Positions 15,721 through 24,971 are shown, numbered from the stretch's first letter. The stretch: DNA of 33,272 nt from Clostridia bacterium (GCA_023228225.1 JALOBO010000014.1:1-33272), one strand, 5' to 3'. Made by a program: numbers and translations. The notes: generated from the letters alone by a model not told the origin.

Positions 15721-18700
15721 TTATTGTTCTTGTGTTGCAACTGTTCCAACTACGCGAACTGATAAGTCATCAAGTTTCGCAGACATTGCAGCAATTGTTC
15801 CTTTAAGTTCGTTTATTGCATTTATAAATAATGTAGTAGTATCAACCTTTTCAGCAACTGGTGCTTTTGTTTTTACTTCAGTTTCCTTTTTATTTATTGC
15901 TTGACCTGCTGCTGTATTATCTAATCCTTCAGCAACTGTTTGTTTTGCATCTTTAACGCCAAATGCTTTATTTATTAACTCCATGTTTGCTTTGAATGTG
16001 TTAGCATCCATTTTTGCAAAATTTGTTAATGATGTAGTCCAGTTTGCAAAACTTGTAACTGAAGTAGGTGACAATTTTGTAAAGTTTGTTGTGAACTCAC
16101 CCATTGATTTTGACATACCGCCAAATGCTTTAGCAAATTTTTCAAATTCTGTTGCAGATTTCGATAATTTCACCAGTGAGTTTGTTAAGTAATCAAAAGC
16201 ATATACACCTGTTTTTAATGTATCGCTTTGTTTACCCTCTATAGGTTTAGCTTTAGATAAAACGTTGAATGCAGATTCCAATGATGATTTGATATTTGTA
16301 CTTACACTTACAGGATCTTTAATTTCAGAGAATTTTTTGATGATTCCACCGAAATCACCAAGAACCGTATTTATTTGTGTTACATAATCAACAGCATCTT
16401 CAATATCACCACCATCTGCACCTTCACCTGCTTTACTAACAGCATTTATAATTGAAGTTATTGCTTTGCCAATATTTGTTGAAACGTTATCAATATTTAC
16501 AGATGTTTTTGAATACACAGGTTTTCCTGTTTTCTCATCTATATGATCTACTATTTTAATGTTTTGTAAATTTGCAAATGTATTAATGCCAGTTGCGAAA
16601 TTTGCAAGTACATCAGCAACTGGTGCAATTGCTGTTGCCATTCCTGCAACACCAACCATTTTAACGCCACTTTTAACTGCATTTTTAACTTTGCTCCATA
16701 AACTTCCACCGCCTGTATCAGTTCCACCAGTTGCAGCATTCGATAATGTATTAATTATTTTTGTTATAGCTGTTCCTGCATTAGCAATTGCAGCATCAAT
16801 ATTTACATGTCCTGCGATTATTGGGTTTCCTTTTGCATCGTAACCTGAAATAATTGGAATAGCTTGCATGTTTGCAAATACATTTATGCCACCTGCAATT
16901 TTTGTTAAGACATCACCAATTTTTAATGCATTACTTATACCTCTTTCGGTAGGAGTCTCTGACATATCAGTACCAACAAGCATTTTTGCAACGCTCCATG
17001 TACTTCCGCTACCAGTATCTGCAAAATTTGAAAATAACGCAAGTATCTTAGGCATAAATGCACCGATGTTTGCAATTGCGCCGTTTGCGTTTACGGTTTT
17101 TCCATAAATTGGATTACCATCTTTATTGTATCCTGTTATAAGTGGAATGCTTTCAAGTTGAGCCCATGCACCAATGCCTTCAGCAATTGATGTTAAAACT
17201 TTTCCTATTTTCAATGCAGATGAAATACCTAATTGAAAAGGACTATCACTTAAATCATTTCCTGATATTAATTTGAATAAATTAAAGCTATCAGGTTTTG
17301 TTAAAATACCAGTGTTTTGTGCCAATGAAATGAATGGGTCAAGAATACTTTGACCGCTGTTCGGCGTAAGAACAGTTTTAATTTGTTCAATAGCAACATT
17401 TATGTTTGCTTTACCTTTATACACAGGTTTACCTTTATTGTCATAATGGTCTATTAACGGTATATTTTGTAAATCCATCCAAGAACCTACACCTGTTGCT
17501 AATGACGTCAATACATCACCAATTTTAACAGCAGCAGATATACCCATAGAGAAAGGACTATTACTTAAATCATTTCCTGTTATGAATTTCAATAAACTGA
17601 AGTCTCCGGATTTAGAAAGGTTTGCTGTATTCGATAATGTTATAAATGGAAGCATAATGCCGCCTGTTTTTCCATCACCTATAAATGTAATAACGTTATC
17701 AATTGCTTGTGATATGTTAGCACGTTCTCCAGAATATATCGGGTTTCCGTTTTTATCATAACCGCTTATTAATTGAATATTTTGTAAATTAGCCCATGCA
17801 CCAATTCCTTTTGCCATTGAAGATAATGCAGCGCCTATACCGATTGCTTGCATTACAGCCATTGTCATTTTACCTGTATTAAGAGCAGTTTTTCCAACAC
17901 TCTTTAACGCACCCCATATTCCGCCGCCTTGTTTTTCAGCGTCAGCATCATCACCCAATAAAACCATAAAGCCATCTTTGAGTTGACCCATTGTTGTTTT
18001 GAATTGGTCACCTGGAAATTGGTCAGCACCTAAATCCATGTAAGATTTCATTCCCTTTGCAACTGCCCATAAACTTCCACCAATAGCAGCAAGTAATCCT
18101 GCGCCTATTAATGTGAAACCTGCAGTTATTGGATTACCTATTAATGTAACTGCAGCAGCAATTCCAACAACAGAAGTTCCTAATTTTGCAAGGTCCTCCC
18201 ACGATTTGCCTTTTAGCGCATCAAATGTTGTTTTTAATCCATATCCGAAAACAACTAATGCCAATGACGTTACTGCCAATGCAATCGAACCTTTAAATAT
18301 GTTAGACGCATTTTTACCAAGTAAGTACATTGCACCACCAATTCCAGTAACAGCAATAGCAATTGATGCACCAACTTCTAATGGTGAAACACCTGCATAT
18401 TTTGATATTAATGCAATTGATAATCCCATTATAGCAATACCTAATGCCAAGAATATCATACCAGCGCCCATTGTTTTCAATGCCTTTGCACCTTTTTCGA
18501 CAGGTGGCATACCAAGAAATACCATCATTAATGCTAAACCGCCTACTGCTGATATAATTCCTAAACCTGCGCCTAAAGTTCCACCTACACTTGCGCCTTT
18601 CATTACCATTGCAGATAATGCAAACGATAACGATAATATTGCAATACCGCCTGCTAAATATAGCATGCCTTTACCTATATCTTTTAATACAGATACACCT

Positions 18701-19476
18701 TTTTTAATAGGTGGTATGTTAAGTAATATACATAACAATGCAACACCACCAATGATGCCGATTGCACCTGTCGGGAATCCGAATTTTGAAAGCGCAACTG
18801 ATGATAATACAGCTGATAATGATAACATCGCAATACCCCCTGCAAGGAATATCATTCCTTTACCCATATCGCCCATTACCTTAGAGCCTTTTTCTATGTC
18901 TTTTGATTTTTGTCCAATTTTGGTGAAAACACCACCCATTGCTTGTAATACAATTGCAAATATTGGAAGAACAGGTAAAACTGGCAATAAAAGAAGACCA
19001 GTTTTAAGCATGTTCTTTGAAAATCCTAATATAGCATTACCAAGGACATCCATATTCGATATTCCTTGTGTTACTGCTTTTGTTCCTAATTTTTTTAACG
19101 GGTCAGCAACTTCTTTTAAGAAACTTATAAACATCGGGGCACCTTTATTTGCTTTTGAAAAACCTTTCAATCCCGCAGCAATTGATAATATGCTTGCACC
19201 AAATCCGTTCAATAAATTAGGTTGTGCAGTTGAATCACCAAGTTGTATTTTCAACAAATTAATGATAGTGTCCAATTTTTTATTTGTCTCAGCAGATGTA
19301 TTACCGCCTGTGCTACCTTTTGCAGCTGCAGTAACAGATTTTGCAGCATCATCCGCATCGCCGCCCTTTGCTTTACTTGAAGACATTTTTTTGTTAATAT
19401 CTTCAATGTGCTTTTCGGTGCGAGTTACAACATTTAGTATGCCTTTCAATAACGATGTAGTATCTGGTGCTGCCAA
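15721..19476 (-). CDS. Tape measure protein with tandem repeats (1251 aa)
   Basis: A very long, Ala/Gly/Ile-rich protein in the tail operon, fitting a tape measure that sets tail length and passes into the cell during injection. TTG at 19476 is the start: an in-frame stop lies just upstream, and no earlier ATG exists. Residues 11-35 are a charged helix. Three hydrophobic repeats follow at about 205, 268 and 337 (GKGMIFLAGGIA, GKGMLYLAGGIA, GAGMIFLALGIA), each about 65-70 residues apart. Five repeats of about 100 residues begin at about 557, 662, 767, 863 and 963, each opening G-I/V-x-x-W/F-x-x-(L/M)-(Q/E)-x-I then I/V-x-x-Y/I-D/N-x-x-G-x-P-(I/V). The C-terminus (1050-1251) is helical and charged. 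T4 gp29 is about 590 residues, so this tail should be longer if the usual length rule applies. Confidence 0.8.
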   Translation of the reverse strand: MAAPDTTSLLKGILNVVTRTEKHIEDINKKMSSSKAKGGDADDAAKSVTAAAKGSTGGNTSAETNKKLDTIINLLKIQLGDSTAQPNLLNGFGASILSIAAGLKGFSKANKGAPMFISFLKEVADPLKKLGTKAVTQGISNMDVLGNAILGFSKNMLKTGLLLLPVLPVLPIFAIVLQAMGGVFTKIGQKSKDIEKGSKVMGDMGKGMIFLAGGIAMLSLSAVLSSVALSKFGFPTGAIGIIGGVALLCILLNIPPIKKGVSVLKDIGKGMLYLAGGIAILSLSFALSAMVMKGASVGGTLGAGLGIISAVGGLALMMVFLGMPPVEKGAKALKTMGAGMIFLALGIAIMGLSIALISKYAGVSPLEVGASIAIAVTGIGGAMYLLGKNASNIFKGSIALAVTSLALVVFGYGLKTTFDALKGKSWEDLAKLGTSVVGIAAAVTLIGNPITAGFTLIGAGLLAAIGGSLWAVAKGMKSYMDLGADQFPGDQFKTTMGQLKDGFMVLLGDDADAEKQGGGIWGALKSVGKTALNTGKMTMAVMQAIGIGAALSSMAKGIGAWANLQNIQLISGYDKNGNPIYSGERANISQAIDNVITFIGDGKTGGIMLPFITLSNTANLSKSGDFSLLKFITGNDLSNSPFSMGISAAVKIGDVLTSLATGVGSWMDLQNIPLIDHYDNKGKPVYKGKANINVAIEQIKTVLTPNSGQSILDPFISLAQNTGILTKPDSFNLFKLISGNDLSDSPFQLGISSALKIGKVLTSIAEGIGAWAQLESIPLITGYNKDGNPIYGKTVNANGAIANIGAFMPKILALFSNFADTGSGSTWSVAKMLVGTDMSETPTERGISNALKIGDVLTKIAGGINVFANMQAIPIISGYDAKGNPIIAGHVNIDAAIANAGTAITKIINTLSNAATGGTDTGGGSLWSKVKNAVKSGVKMVGVAGMATAIAPVADVLANFATGINTFANLQNIKIVDHIDEKTGKPVYSKTSVNIDNVSTNIGKAITSIINAVSKAGEGADGGDIEDAVDYVTQINTVLGDFGGIIKKFSEIKDPVSVSTNIKSSLESAFNVLSKAKPIEGKQSDTLKTGVYAFDYLTNSLVKLSKSATEFEKFAKAFGGMSKSMGEFTTNFTKLSPTSVTSFANWTTSLTNFAKMDANTFKANMELINKAFGVKDAKQTVAEGLDNTAAGQAINKKETEVKTKAPVAEKVDTTTLFINAINELKGTIAAMSAKLDDLSVRVVGTVATQEQ
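16420..17808 (-). repeat. Five protein-level tandem repeats in the tape measure gene
   Basis: Region encoding residues about 557-1019. Units of about 96-105 codons each open with GIGAWANLQ-like and NG(N/K)P(I/V)Y-like motifs and, in the first four, are separated by a segment around L(I/V)(S/T)G(N/T)D(L/M)S and GIS-A-KIGDVLT. The first two are closest to each other. DNA identity between units is low, so the duplications are old. Confidence 0.75.
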
Positions 19477-19490
19477 AACTGTTTCTTATT

Positions 19491-19754
19491 TTAAATTTTT
19501 ATGTCTGGGAATTTTGGTGCTGACATATTTCCCATACTTGAATTGAAATTCTTTGTCATATTTCCGAAGTCTTGTTTCATCGAAGATATTGACATTGATT
19601 CTTTCTTTTGTTTACTTTCTTCTTCTTTTCTCAATTTCTCTTGCTCCTCGTTATCTTCTTTCATATTGTCAATTAAATACTCAATCTCATAAAAAGGTTT
19701 TTGCCATATTTCGCTTGGTTGCAAACGTAAATGCTTTAACAGCATATACTCCAT
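19491..19754 (-). CDS. Small tail or baseplate-hub assembly protein
   Basis: An 87-residue protein. The ATG at 19754 lies one base after the stop of the gp26-like gene; a longer frame exists upstream but overlaps that gene and is unlikely to be used. Residues 1-35 (MEYMLLKHLRLQPSEIWQKP, FYEIEYLIDNMKED) have the look of phage tail assembly chaperones and T4 gp51/gp26-type hub assembly proteins, which commonly carry a PFYE-like segment. The rest is a charged helix followed by a Ser/Met-rich tail. Placement between the hub gene and the tape measure is exactly where tail chaperones are encoded. Assignment is tentative. Confidence 0.55.
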   Translation of the reverse strand: MEYMLLKHLRLQPSEIWQKPFYEIEYLIDNMKEDNEEQEKLRKEEESKQKKESMSISSMKQDFGNMTKNFNSSMGNMSAPKFPDIKI

Positions 19755-19755
19755 T

Positions 19756-20739
19756 TTACTCAAGTTCGTCCAAGATATCTGAAATAAGGAAAATAGCTTT
19801 GATGCCTCCACGAAAGTTAAGCGGCACAGTGACCTCCCCGGCACCAATCTCAACTGTCATACTTGGATTAACACTTTCTTTTACTAAATCGACAAATTTA
19901 GATAACAACGATATTTTTGAAATTGACCAACCAAAAGATTTTTGTTCTTCTTGTTTGTATGTATCTGCTGTAAGCATTCTCCAATCCTCAAATAAGAATA
20001 TTGCATATCTAGCAAAATCTTCATCTATTGTTGTTCTTTGTAATTCATTTAAACGACGGTAATCTTTCAAGAAAGAAGATACACCAACATTTGGAAAGTA
20101 CAAGTTAACAACTTCACCATTTTTTAAATTGAATACAAATGAACGCGTTTCTTCGTTGTAGAATCTCATCATTTTATCTGATGGGTCATAATAGTTAATA
20201 ATGTCTTTTGTTACTTCAACACGTTCTGTTTTTTCACCAGATGGAATATCTGCAAATAATTTGTTTTCGCCATCTTTAAATGTGTATTCTCTGATTGCAA
20301 AAATTAACCAAAATCTATCAATATCTTTAAGATCTTTAAATGACGCACGTTTACCAGGTATTGTTAATTTTATACATCTTTCAACAATAAAATTTAACAT
20401 ATCATCAATGCTATAACCATCTTCTTCTTCAATTGTTGACCAGTGTTTTATTTCATACCCACTAGCAGCTTTGATAAATAATTTTGTTCCTACCGGATAA
20501 AATAATCCTTGACTTGGTAATGATTCTAACGGAATTGCTTTATAACCTAGTTCACCAGCAATATTTTTCGATTCACCTAATGGAGATTCGTTGCTGATAA
20601 TAGGTTGCCCAGCACCATTGAAATTCTTTTTAATTTCATTGATATTTCCTAATGATGTTACTTGTGTATTTATTTGTTCTACACTTTCTGCTGCGTCAAT
20701 GATTGCTTTTGCAGCATCTTCTGTTGTTTTTTTTGCCAT
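19756..20739 (-). CDS. Baseplate hub protein, T4 gp26-like
   Basis: A 327-residue protein. The first about 70 residues are low-complexity and polar. The core starts with LPSQGLFYPVGTKLFIKAASGYEIKHWSTI (about 74-103), the LPS-x-G-x-FYP signature of T4-type baseplate hub assembly proteins (gp26 family) and related tail proteins; an acidic loop and a helix ending VERCIKLTIPG follow. The C-terminus ends in a short amphipathic segment (KAIFLISDILDELE). The neighbour order tube, hub protein, small chaperone, tape measure supports a baseplate-hub role in initiating tail tube growth. Two late-type elements lie upstream, and the leader has ACAAAATCTAATATC directly before ATG. Confidence 0.6.
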   Translation of the reverse strand: MAKKTTEDAAKAIIDAAESVEQINTQVTSLGNINEIKKNFNGAGQPIISNESPLGESKNIAGELGYKAIPLESLPSQGLFYPVGTKLFIKAASGYEIKHWSTIEEEDGYSIDDMLNFIVERCIKLTIPGKRASFKDLKDIDRFWLIFAIREYTFKDGENKLFADIPSGEKTERVEVTKDIINYYDPSDKMMRFYNEETRSFVFNLKNGEVVNLYFPNVGVSSFLKDYRRLNELQRTTIDEDFARYAIFLFEDWRMLTADTYKQEEQKSFGWSISKISLLSKFVDLVKESVNPSMTVEIGAGEVTVPLNFRGGIKAIFLISDILDELE

Positions 20740-20772
20740 GATATTAGATTTTGTGTTTATATAATTATAATT

Positions 20773-20785
20773 TATTTATATATTC
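20773..20785 (-). promoter_or_regulatory. Late-type promoter element GAATATATAAATA
   Basis: Full TATAAATA version; the GAATATATA core ends 37 nt before the ATG of the hub gene at 20739. Confidence 0.6.
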
Positions 20786-20852
20786 AGATTTATAAATGAT
20801 ACGATTTTAAAAAAGATTTGTGTCATTAAATGACTTGTAATAAATGATATAG

Positions 20853-20862
20853 TTATATATTC
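20853..20862 (-). promoter_or_regulatory. Second late-type element upstream of hub gene
   Basis: GAATATATAA just downstream of the tube-gene terminator, 77 bp upstream of the first copy. The pair suggests tandem late promoters for the hub/tape-measure operon. Confidence 0.4.
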
Positions 20863-20866
20863 AAGC

Positions 20867-20904
20867 AACAAAAAAGTCAATCCATTATTCATAGATTGAC
20901 TTTT
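20867..20904 (-). terminator. Intrinsic terminator after tail tube gene
   Basis: On the minus strand an 11-bp perfect stem (AAAAGTCAATC and GATTGACTTTT, loop 11 nt) is followed by a run of T. It begins 26 nt after the tube-gene stop and should end the sheath/tube transcript. Confidence 0.8.
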
Positions 20905-20929
20905 AAGATATAGTTTATTTGTTGTTTTA

Positions 20930-21499
20930 TTATAACCAAGTTTCTTCCCAGTCATCAACGCGTAATTGCCAGTCAGTTACTTTAAATATTTCATCTGATT
21001 CGAAGTCAGGATCGTTTGGACCTTGAACTGCGCTCATTGGAATAACTGTCTGATATGTTATTTGTCTGAAAATATCACCATTTGCATTATATTGAGAAAT
21101 GATAAGTGGACCACCTTTGTAATCTTTTTTCAATCCCATTTTACCTGTAAGCGGATTGTATGCCAAATCGCACCATGCTCTAATTGCTTTATAAACATAC
21201 ATCGAATTTGAATCATTTAAGTTGACTTCAAAATCTAAAGATAAATCATGAGAGTTTTCACCTGGTTTACCACCGATGTAACTTCTATGTGCACCTTTAA
21301 ATGATTGTTGTGCAATAGCTGGAAACGTATTAGGTTTCATACCTGAAATTTTTATAATGTTTTCCATTACCAAATCCCAGTCAGATATTCCTGGAGGAGG
21401 CGTTAACATTACGCTGAAGTACGCCTTAAATACTGGTTCCCATAAGTTACGGGCAGCAGTACTATTTTTATAATGTGGTAAGCCTGTATTTTTTGCCAT
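20930..21499 (-). CDS. Tail tube protein, T4 gp19-like
   Basis: A 189-residue tube subunit, close in size to T4 gp19 (163 aa). Features fitting the tube fold: a start with LWEPVFKAYFSVMLTPP, a central SLDFEVNLNDSNSMYVYKAIRAWCDLAYNP (about 96-125) matching the conserved 'F-V-x-L-N-D ... W' region, then PLIISQYNANGDIFRQITYQTVIP and a C-terminal strand ending WQLRVDDWEETWL. It polymerises into the inner tube through which DNA passes. It lies directly after the sheath gene, the T4 18-19 order, and is bracketed by its own late-type element and by terminators on both sides, allowing high expression. Confidence is high. Confidence 0.9.
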   Translation of the reverse strand: MAKNTGLPHYKNSTAARNLWEPVFKAYFSVMLTPPPGISDWDLVMENIIKISGMKPNTFPAIAQQSFKGAHRSYIGGKPGENSHDLSLDFEVNLNDSNSMYVYKAIRAWCDLAYNPLTGKMGLKKDYKGGPLIISQYNANGDIFRQITYQTVIPMSAVQGPNDPDFESDEIFKVTDWQLRVDDWEETWL

Positions 21500-21512
21500 T
21501 TGAAATATTTTA

Positions 21513-21524
21513 TTTTATATATTC
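21513..21524 (-). promoter_or_regulatory. Late-type promoter element GAATATATAAAA
   Basis: GAATATATAAAA directly after the sheath terminator; the core ends 16 nt before the tube ATG. Confidence 0.6.
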
Positions 21525-21530
21525 TTTAAA

Positions 21531-21562
21531 GAAAAAGTATTGTGGGCCGAAACCCACAATCT
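21531..21562 (-). terminator. Intrinsic terminator after sheath gene
   Basis: On the minus strand ATTGTGGG, loop TTTCGG, CCCACAAT, followed by ACTTTTTC. The stem begins 7 nt after the sheath stop. It separates sheath transcription from the tube gene, which has its own promoter element. Confidence 0.8.
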
Positions 21563-21567
21563 TTTAA

Positions 21568-24500
21568 TTATGATACTGTAAAACCTCCTGATGAAACAGT
21601 TCCGGTTTTTAATACGGTTACACGGTTTATGATTTTTTGTAATCCTCTTGCAGGTTCGATTCCTATATCAATTATACCAACGTTTTGGTCGATAACTTCT
21701 TGTGTGTTATTTGATTCATCCATAATTACAATGTAATCGTAGATACCACCAGAACTTTTAATATTTGATAAGTAGCCATCAACAATAGTTTTTAATTCAA
21801 GACGAGTTGAAGCATCGTTGAACTCAAACACGTAGTTAGATAAGATATCTTCAACATCACTTTCAACTGTAATTAATAAATCTCTAACATGTAAGTTATT
21901 GAATGCAGATAATGTTTTTTGGTATGCTGTTGCATTACCGTAAATCATTGGTCCGTATTGTCTTGAATTTATAATACAGTTTAAACCTATTGGTTCAAGA
22001 TATTCTCTATCAGCAGTTAAGAAATCATATTCAAGACCTGACATTTTAGGATTTGAAATTGTTCCTCTACGAGGTCCAGCAGCAATTGCAAATGGAGTTC
22101 CGTTTTTGAATTTCTTAATGAAGTTATTTGAAACATCAGCAGCAGGTGGAACCATTTTATTTTTATTATTCTCGCGAATTTTAATAAATGGAGTGAATAC
22201 ACCAGCAAATCTAGCACCGTTTTCTTCATCAGGTAATGTGAATGTGAATGATGGGCCTAATGATAAGTTACCACCAGTTGCTATATAAGATGCTTGTAAC
22301 ACAGGTTTTGGATTTCCATTTGCTGGGTCAGGCAATTCAGTAAATCTTGGGTCAGTTGAAGCAATGAATTCTTCAATTGAAGGCGCATTTAATATTGCCA
22401 TACATTTTTGACGTTGTTTTGCCAATCTTGACAAGATTGCTTTAGGTCCCATCATAGGAGCAAGACCGCCATTAAATGTATCAACCAAATATCTGAATTG
22501 AATCATGTCTTTATCTGCAAGAACATCACCTAAGTTTGTTGTTTCGATAACACCTAAGATTTTCTCTAATTGAGCAGGTGTTCCAGGAATATGATATGCA
22601 GTTATTGTAAATCCACCAAGTGATGTAAATTGTAAGTTTGTTGTAAAGTTAACATCATTGATTCCAAGATATCTAGTTACAGCGCCACCAGTTGCATATA
22701 TTGCTTCATTTACATTGATTGTGTATTCAGTAGCATTTGTTTGCGCATTTACCTTTTTAACTTTAGAGATAACTCTAGTTAATCTTGTTCTTGCTTCATT
22801 TACTAAATATTGGCCAACTTCAATTTTTGCATTATCAACACCAGCAATATTGAATGATGTTTTTCTAGCATTTAACGTACCAGCAATAATTGAAACGTTT
22901 TCTTCAATTTTATTATGAGCAGATTGTAGTATTAAACCACTTCCGCTTATTAATGATCCGTTTTTATCGTATGAATTTGATAATGTTACAGGTATAATGC
23001 CAGCAGTTGAATTTAATTCAACATTTGACCATTGATTAATTTTAGTTCCTGTTAAACCGTACATTGCAGTTACATTTTCAAACGATAAGTATGTAAATGT
23101 GTTATAAGCAGATGTTACACTAACTTTATCACCATTAATTACTGAATTGTTTGTAACATCAGTTACAAGTTTGTTTCCAGGCAATACAATGATATCAGTA
23201 TCAGTATACATTAATGCAGGATTTGCAATTAAATCAATTGAATAAGTAGCAGGTGAACCTACTGAATTAATATCAACTGTTATTGCATCAGCAACATTAC
23301 AACCAATAGCAGTTAAACCGTCCATTCCAACAGTAACACCTGATACGAATGTAATTGTATTTACTGGCGAACCTGGCGTAACAGAAGCAACTGTAAGATA
23401 AATATTTAATGTTTTAACAAAAACAATGTCGCCAGCAATTAAATTTAATGCAGCAGGACTTGTAGTTGTTAATTGTGTAGCAGATACATAATTTACTATC
23501 ATGTCACCAGTAGCATTATCTGTAGCAGCTTTAACTGGATTCGAGATTAAAATTTCGATTGATGTTCCAGTATTTGTTATTCTATCAACTTTAACATAAT
23601 CATCAAGGCCTGCAGTAGTTACGCCTGCAGTAGTTAATCCTGTTTTGATTAATGAATTTGTATTTAAAGTTTTCAATAAATTGTTATACGCATCTTGTGT
23701 AAATACTTGTCCTGTAAATGCAGGAAGTGGTTTTGGTATAACCAATGTATTTAAAAATACGCCACGAGTTGCATCTGTTGTATAAGGAACATTTTTGATG
23801 TAAGGAACAACAGTACCAGTGCCAAAATCAGCAGCTTTATAATCTAAAGTTTCGATTGAATCTGCAAGTAACGTATTGTTGTATGTTATTTCATCAGAAA
23901 TAGGTGATACATAAGATAACATGTTTAAACTTGAACGGTTTCCGTCAATTAACGAATGACCGATTAAATCAACATGATATTGTGAATTTTCATAATCGTC
24001 TAAAGATTTTCTGTCGATTGTCATGAAGATTCCAGTTACACCTTGTGCATTATTTACAATTGTTTCAATGTATTGGTTAACACCTTGACGATCTGTGAAG
24101 TCAGGAATAATACAACCAGTGAAGCTTGCAACTGTTACAACTTTATCAGAAGATAAGAAAGCATTTAATTTGCTAACTTTAATACCTGAGTTATCGAAAT
24201 ATGTAGAGAAGTCAGGGTCAACTGCTAAGTTGTTATAATTTGTCCAATCGCCTTTTACAACGATTACGTCAATAAAGTAATCAGATATGTAATCGAAATC
24301 ATTTACAAATGCAGGAGCGTTACCAGCACCGTAAAAATCACGAGCAGTAATATCAAAACCTTTAATGTTTACAGATTTTCTTGCGATAATCGAAACAGGT
24401 TCTTGACCTAAGTTTGTGAAACTGATTAATTTGTTTTCGTTTGACGCGTTGTTATTTACGATAGCTTCAAAGTAAGACGAATCTGGGAACCAAAATCTTT

Positions 24501-24900
24501 CTTTGTTGAAGAATGATGCCATAAGATCTTTTGATGTATCGCTATTATCTTCAGCCATGCTTAAAGAGAATGAACGGTAATCAATCTTATCACCATCTAT
24601 TGCGTTATTTAACGGCATTAAATTGATTGCGAAGATAGGTCCTGTTTGTAATGCAGTTTCTATTGCACGATGAAAGAAAGAACCTTTCTTTTCAAGGTAT
24701 GTGTCAATTTCGCCGAAAATTTTTCTTGCGGATTTTATATCTTGCAGAAATACTGGTGCATTGAAAGGTCCTTTACGTGAAAATCCTACAACAAGTCGTA
24801 ATTGTTGTGAAGAAATTACAAAACTATCAGTTGCATCGAACTCTACAGTATAGACCCCATTTGCTTTAAATTGATTTAGATCTAATGAAATCTTTGCCAT
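21568..24900 (-). CDS. Tail sheath protein, T4 gp18-like, enlarged (1110 aa)
   Basis: The contractile sheath subunit. N-terminal residues 28-70 (FVISSQQLRLVVGFSRKGPFNAPVFLQDIKSARKIFGEID) and a TGPIFAINLMPL strand are the conserved sheath start. The C-terminus is the sheath handshake region: RDLLITVESDVEDILSNYVFEFNDAS (about 1005-1030) and YIVIMDESNNTQEVIDQNVGIIDIGIEPARGLQKIINRVTVLKTG. At 1110 residues it is far longer than T4 gp18 (659); the extra part is a Thr/Ala/Val-rich, beta-like insertion roughly between residues 370 and 760, which would project outward. A weak late-type variant (GTAATATATAATAAAAT, about 24924-24940) precedes the ATG. Assignment is very secure. Confidence 0.95.
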   Translation of the reverse strand: MAKISLDLNQFKANGVYTVEFDATDSFVISSQQLRLVVGFSRKGPFNAPVFLQDIKSARKIFGEIDTYLEKKGSFFHRAIETALQTGPIFAINLMPLNNAIDGDKIDYRSFSLSMAEDNSDTSKDLMASFFNKERFWFPDSSYFEAIVNNNASNENKLISFTNLGQEPVSIIARKSVNIKGFDITARDFYGAGNAPAFVNDFDYISDYFIDVIVVKGDWTNYNNLAVDPDFSTYFDNSGIKVSKLNAFLSSDKVVTVASFTGCIIPDFTDRQGVNQYIETIVNNAQGVTGIFMTIDRKSLDDYENSQYHVDLIGHSLIDGNRSSLNMLSYVSPISDEITYNNTLLADSIETLDYKAADFGTGTVVPYIKNVPYTTDATRGVFLNTLVIPKPLPAFTGQVFTQDAYNNLLKTLNTNSLIKTGLTTAGVTTAGLDDYVKVDRITNTGTSIEILISNPVKAATDNATGDMIVNYVSATQLTTTSPAALNLIAGDIVFVKTLNIYLTVASVTPGSPVNTITFVSGVTVGMDGLTAIGCNVADAITVDINSVGSPATYSIDLIANPALMYTDTDIIVLPGNKLVTDVTNNSVINGDKVSVTSAYNTFTYLSFENVTAMYGLTGTKINQWSNVELNSTAGIIPVTLSNSYDKNGSLISGSGLILQSAHNKIEENVSIIAGTLNARKTSFNIAGVDNAKIEVGQYLVNEARTRLTRVISKVKKVNAQTNATEYTINVNEAIYATGGAVTRYLGINDVNFTTNLQFTSLGGFTITAYHIPGTPAQLEKILGVIETTNLGDVLADKDMIQFRYLVDTFNGGLAPMMGPKAILSRLAKQRQKCMAILNAPSIEEFIASTDPRFTELPDPANGNPKPVLQASYIATGGNLSLGPSFTFTLPDEENGARFAGVFTPFIKIRENNKNKMVPPAADVSNNFIKKFKNGTPFAIAAGPRRGTISNPKMSGLEYDFLTADREYLEPIGLNCIINSRQYGPMIYGNATAYQKTLSAFNNLHVRDLLITVESDVEDILSNYVFEFNDASTRLELKTIVDGYLSNIKSSGGIYDYIVIMDESNNTQEVIDQNVGIIDIGIEPARGLQKIINRVTVLKTGTVSSGGFTVS

Positions 24901-24923
24901 TTGCGGAATCTTATTTTATTATT

Positions 24924-24940
24924 TTATTTTATTATATATT
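24924..24940 (-). promoter_or_regulatory. Possible variant late-type element before sheath gene
   Basis: GTAATATATAATAAAAT lies about 24-40 nt before the sheath ATG. It differs from the consensus GAATATATA at the second base of the 5' end but keeps TATATAATAAAA. Confidence 0.35.
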
Positions 24941-24971
24941 ACTTTCTTTTACTCAATATTTGCTATATGAC

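Noticed and set aside
18113..19546. Long open frame (477 codons) on the plus strand opposite the tape measure gene
   Set aside because: Composition is Pro/Asn/Ile-rich, as expected from the complement of Ala/Gly/Ile-rich codons. No domains, no promoter, and the minus-strand tape measure is fully convincing.
19755..19853. N-terminal extension (33 codons) of the small hub-assembly gene
   Set aside because: It lies inside the gp26-like gene in another frame; the ATG at 19754, one base after that gene's stop, is the better start.
20776..20958. 60-codon minus-strand ORF after the tube gene
   Set aside because: It overlaps the tube gene end and runs through the terminator hairpin and a late-type element; its sequence is low-complexity.
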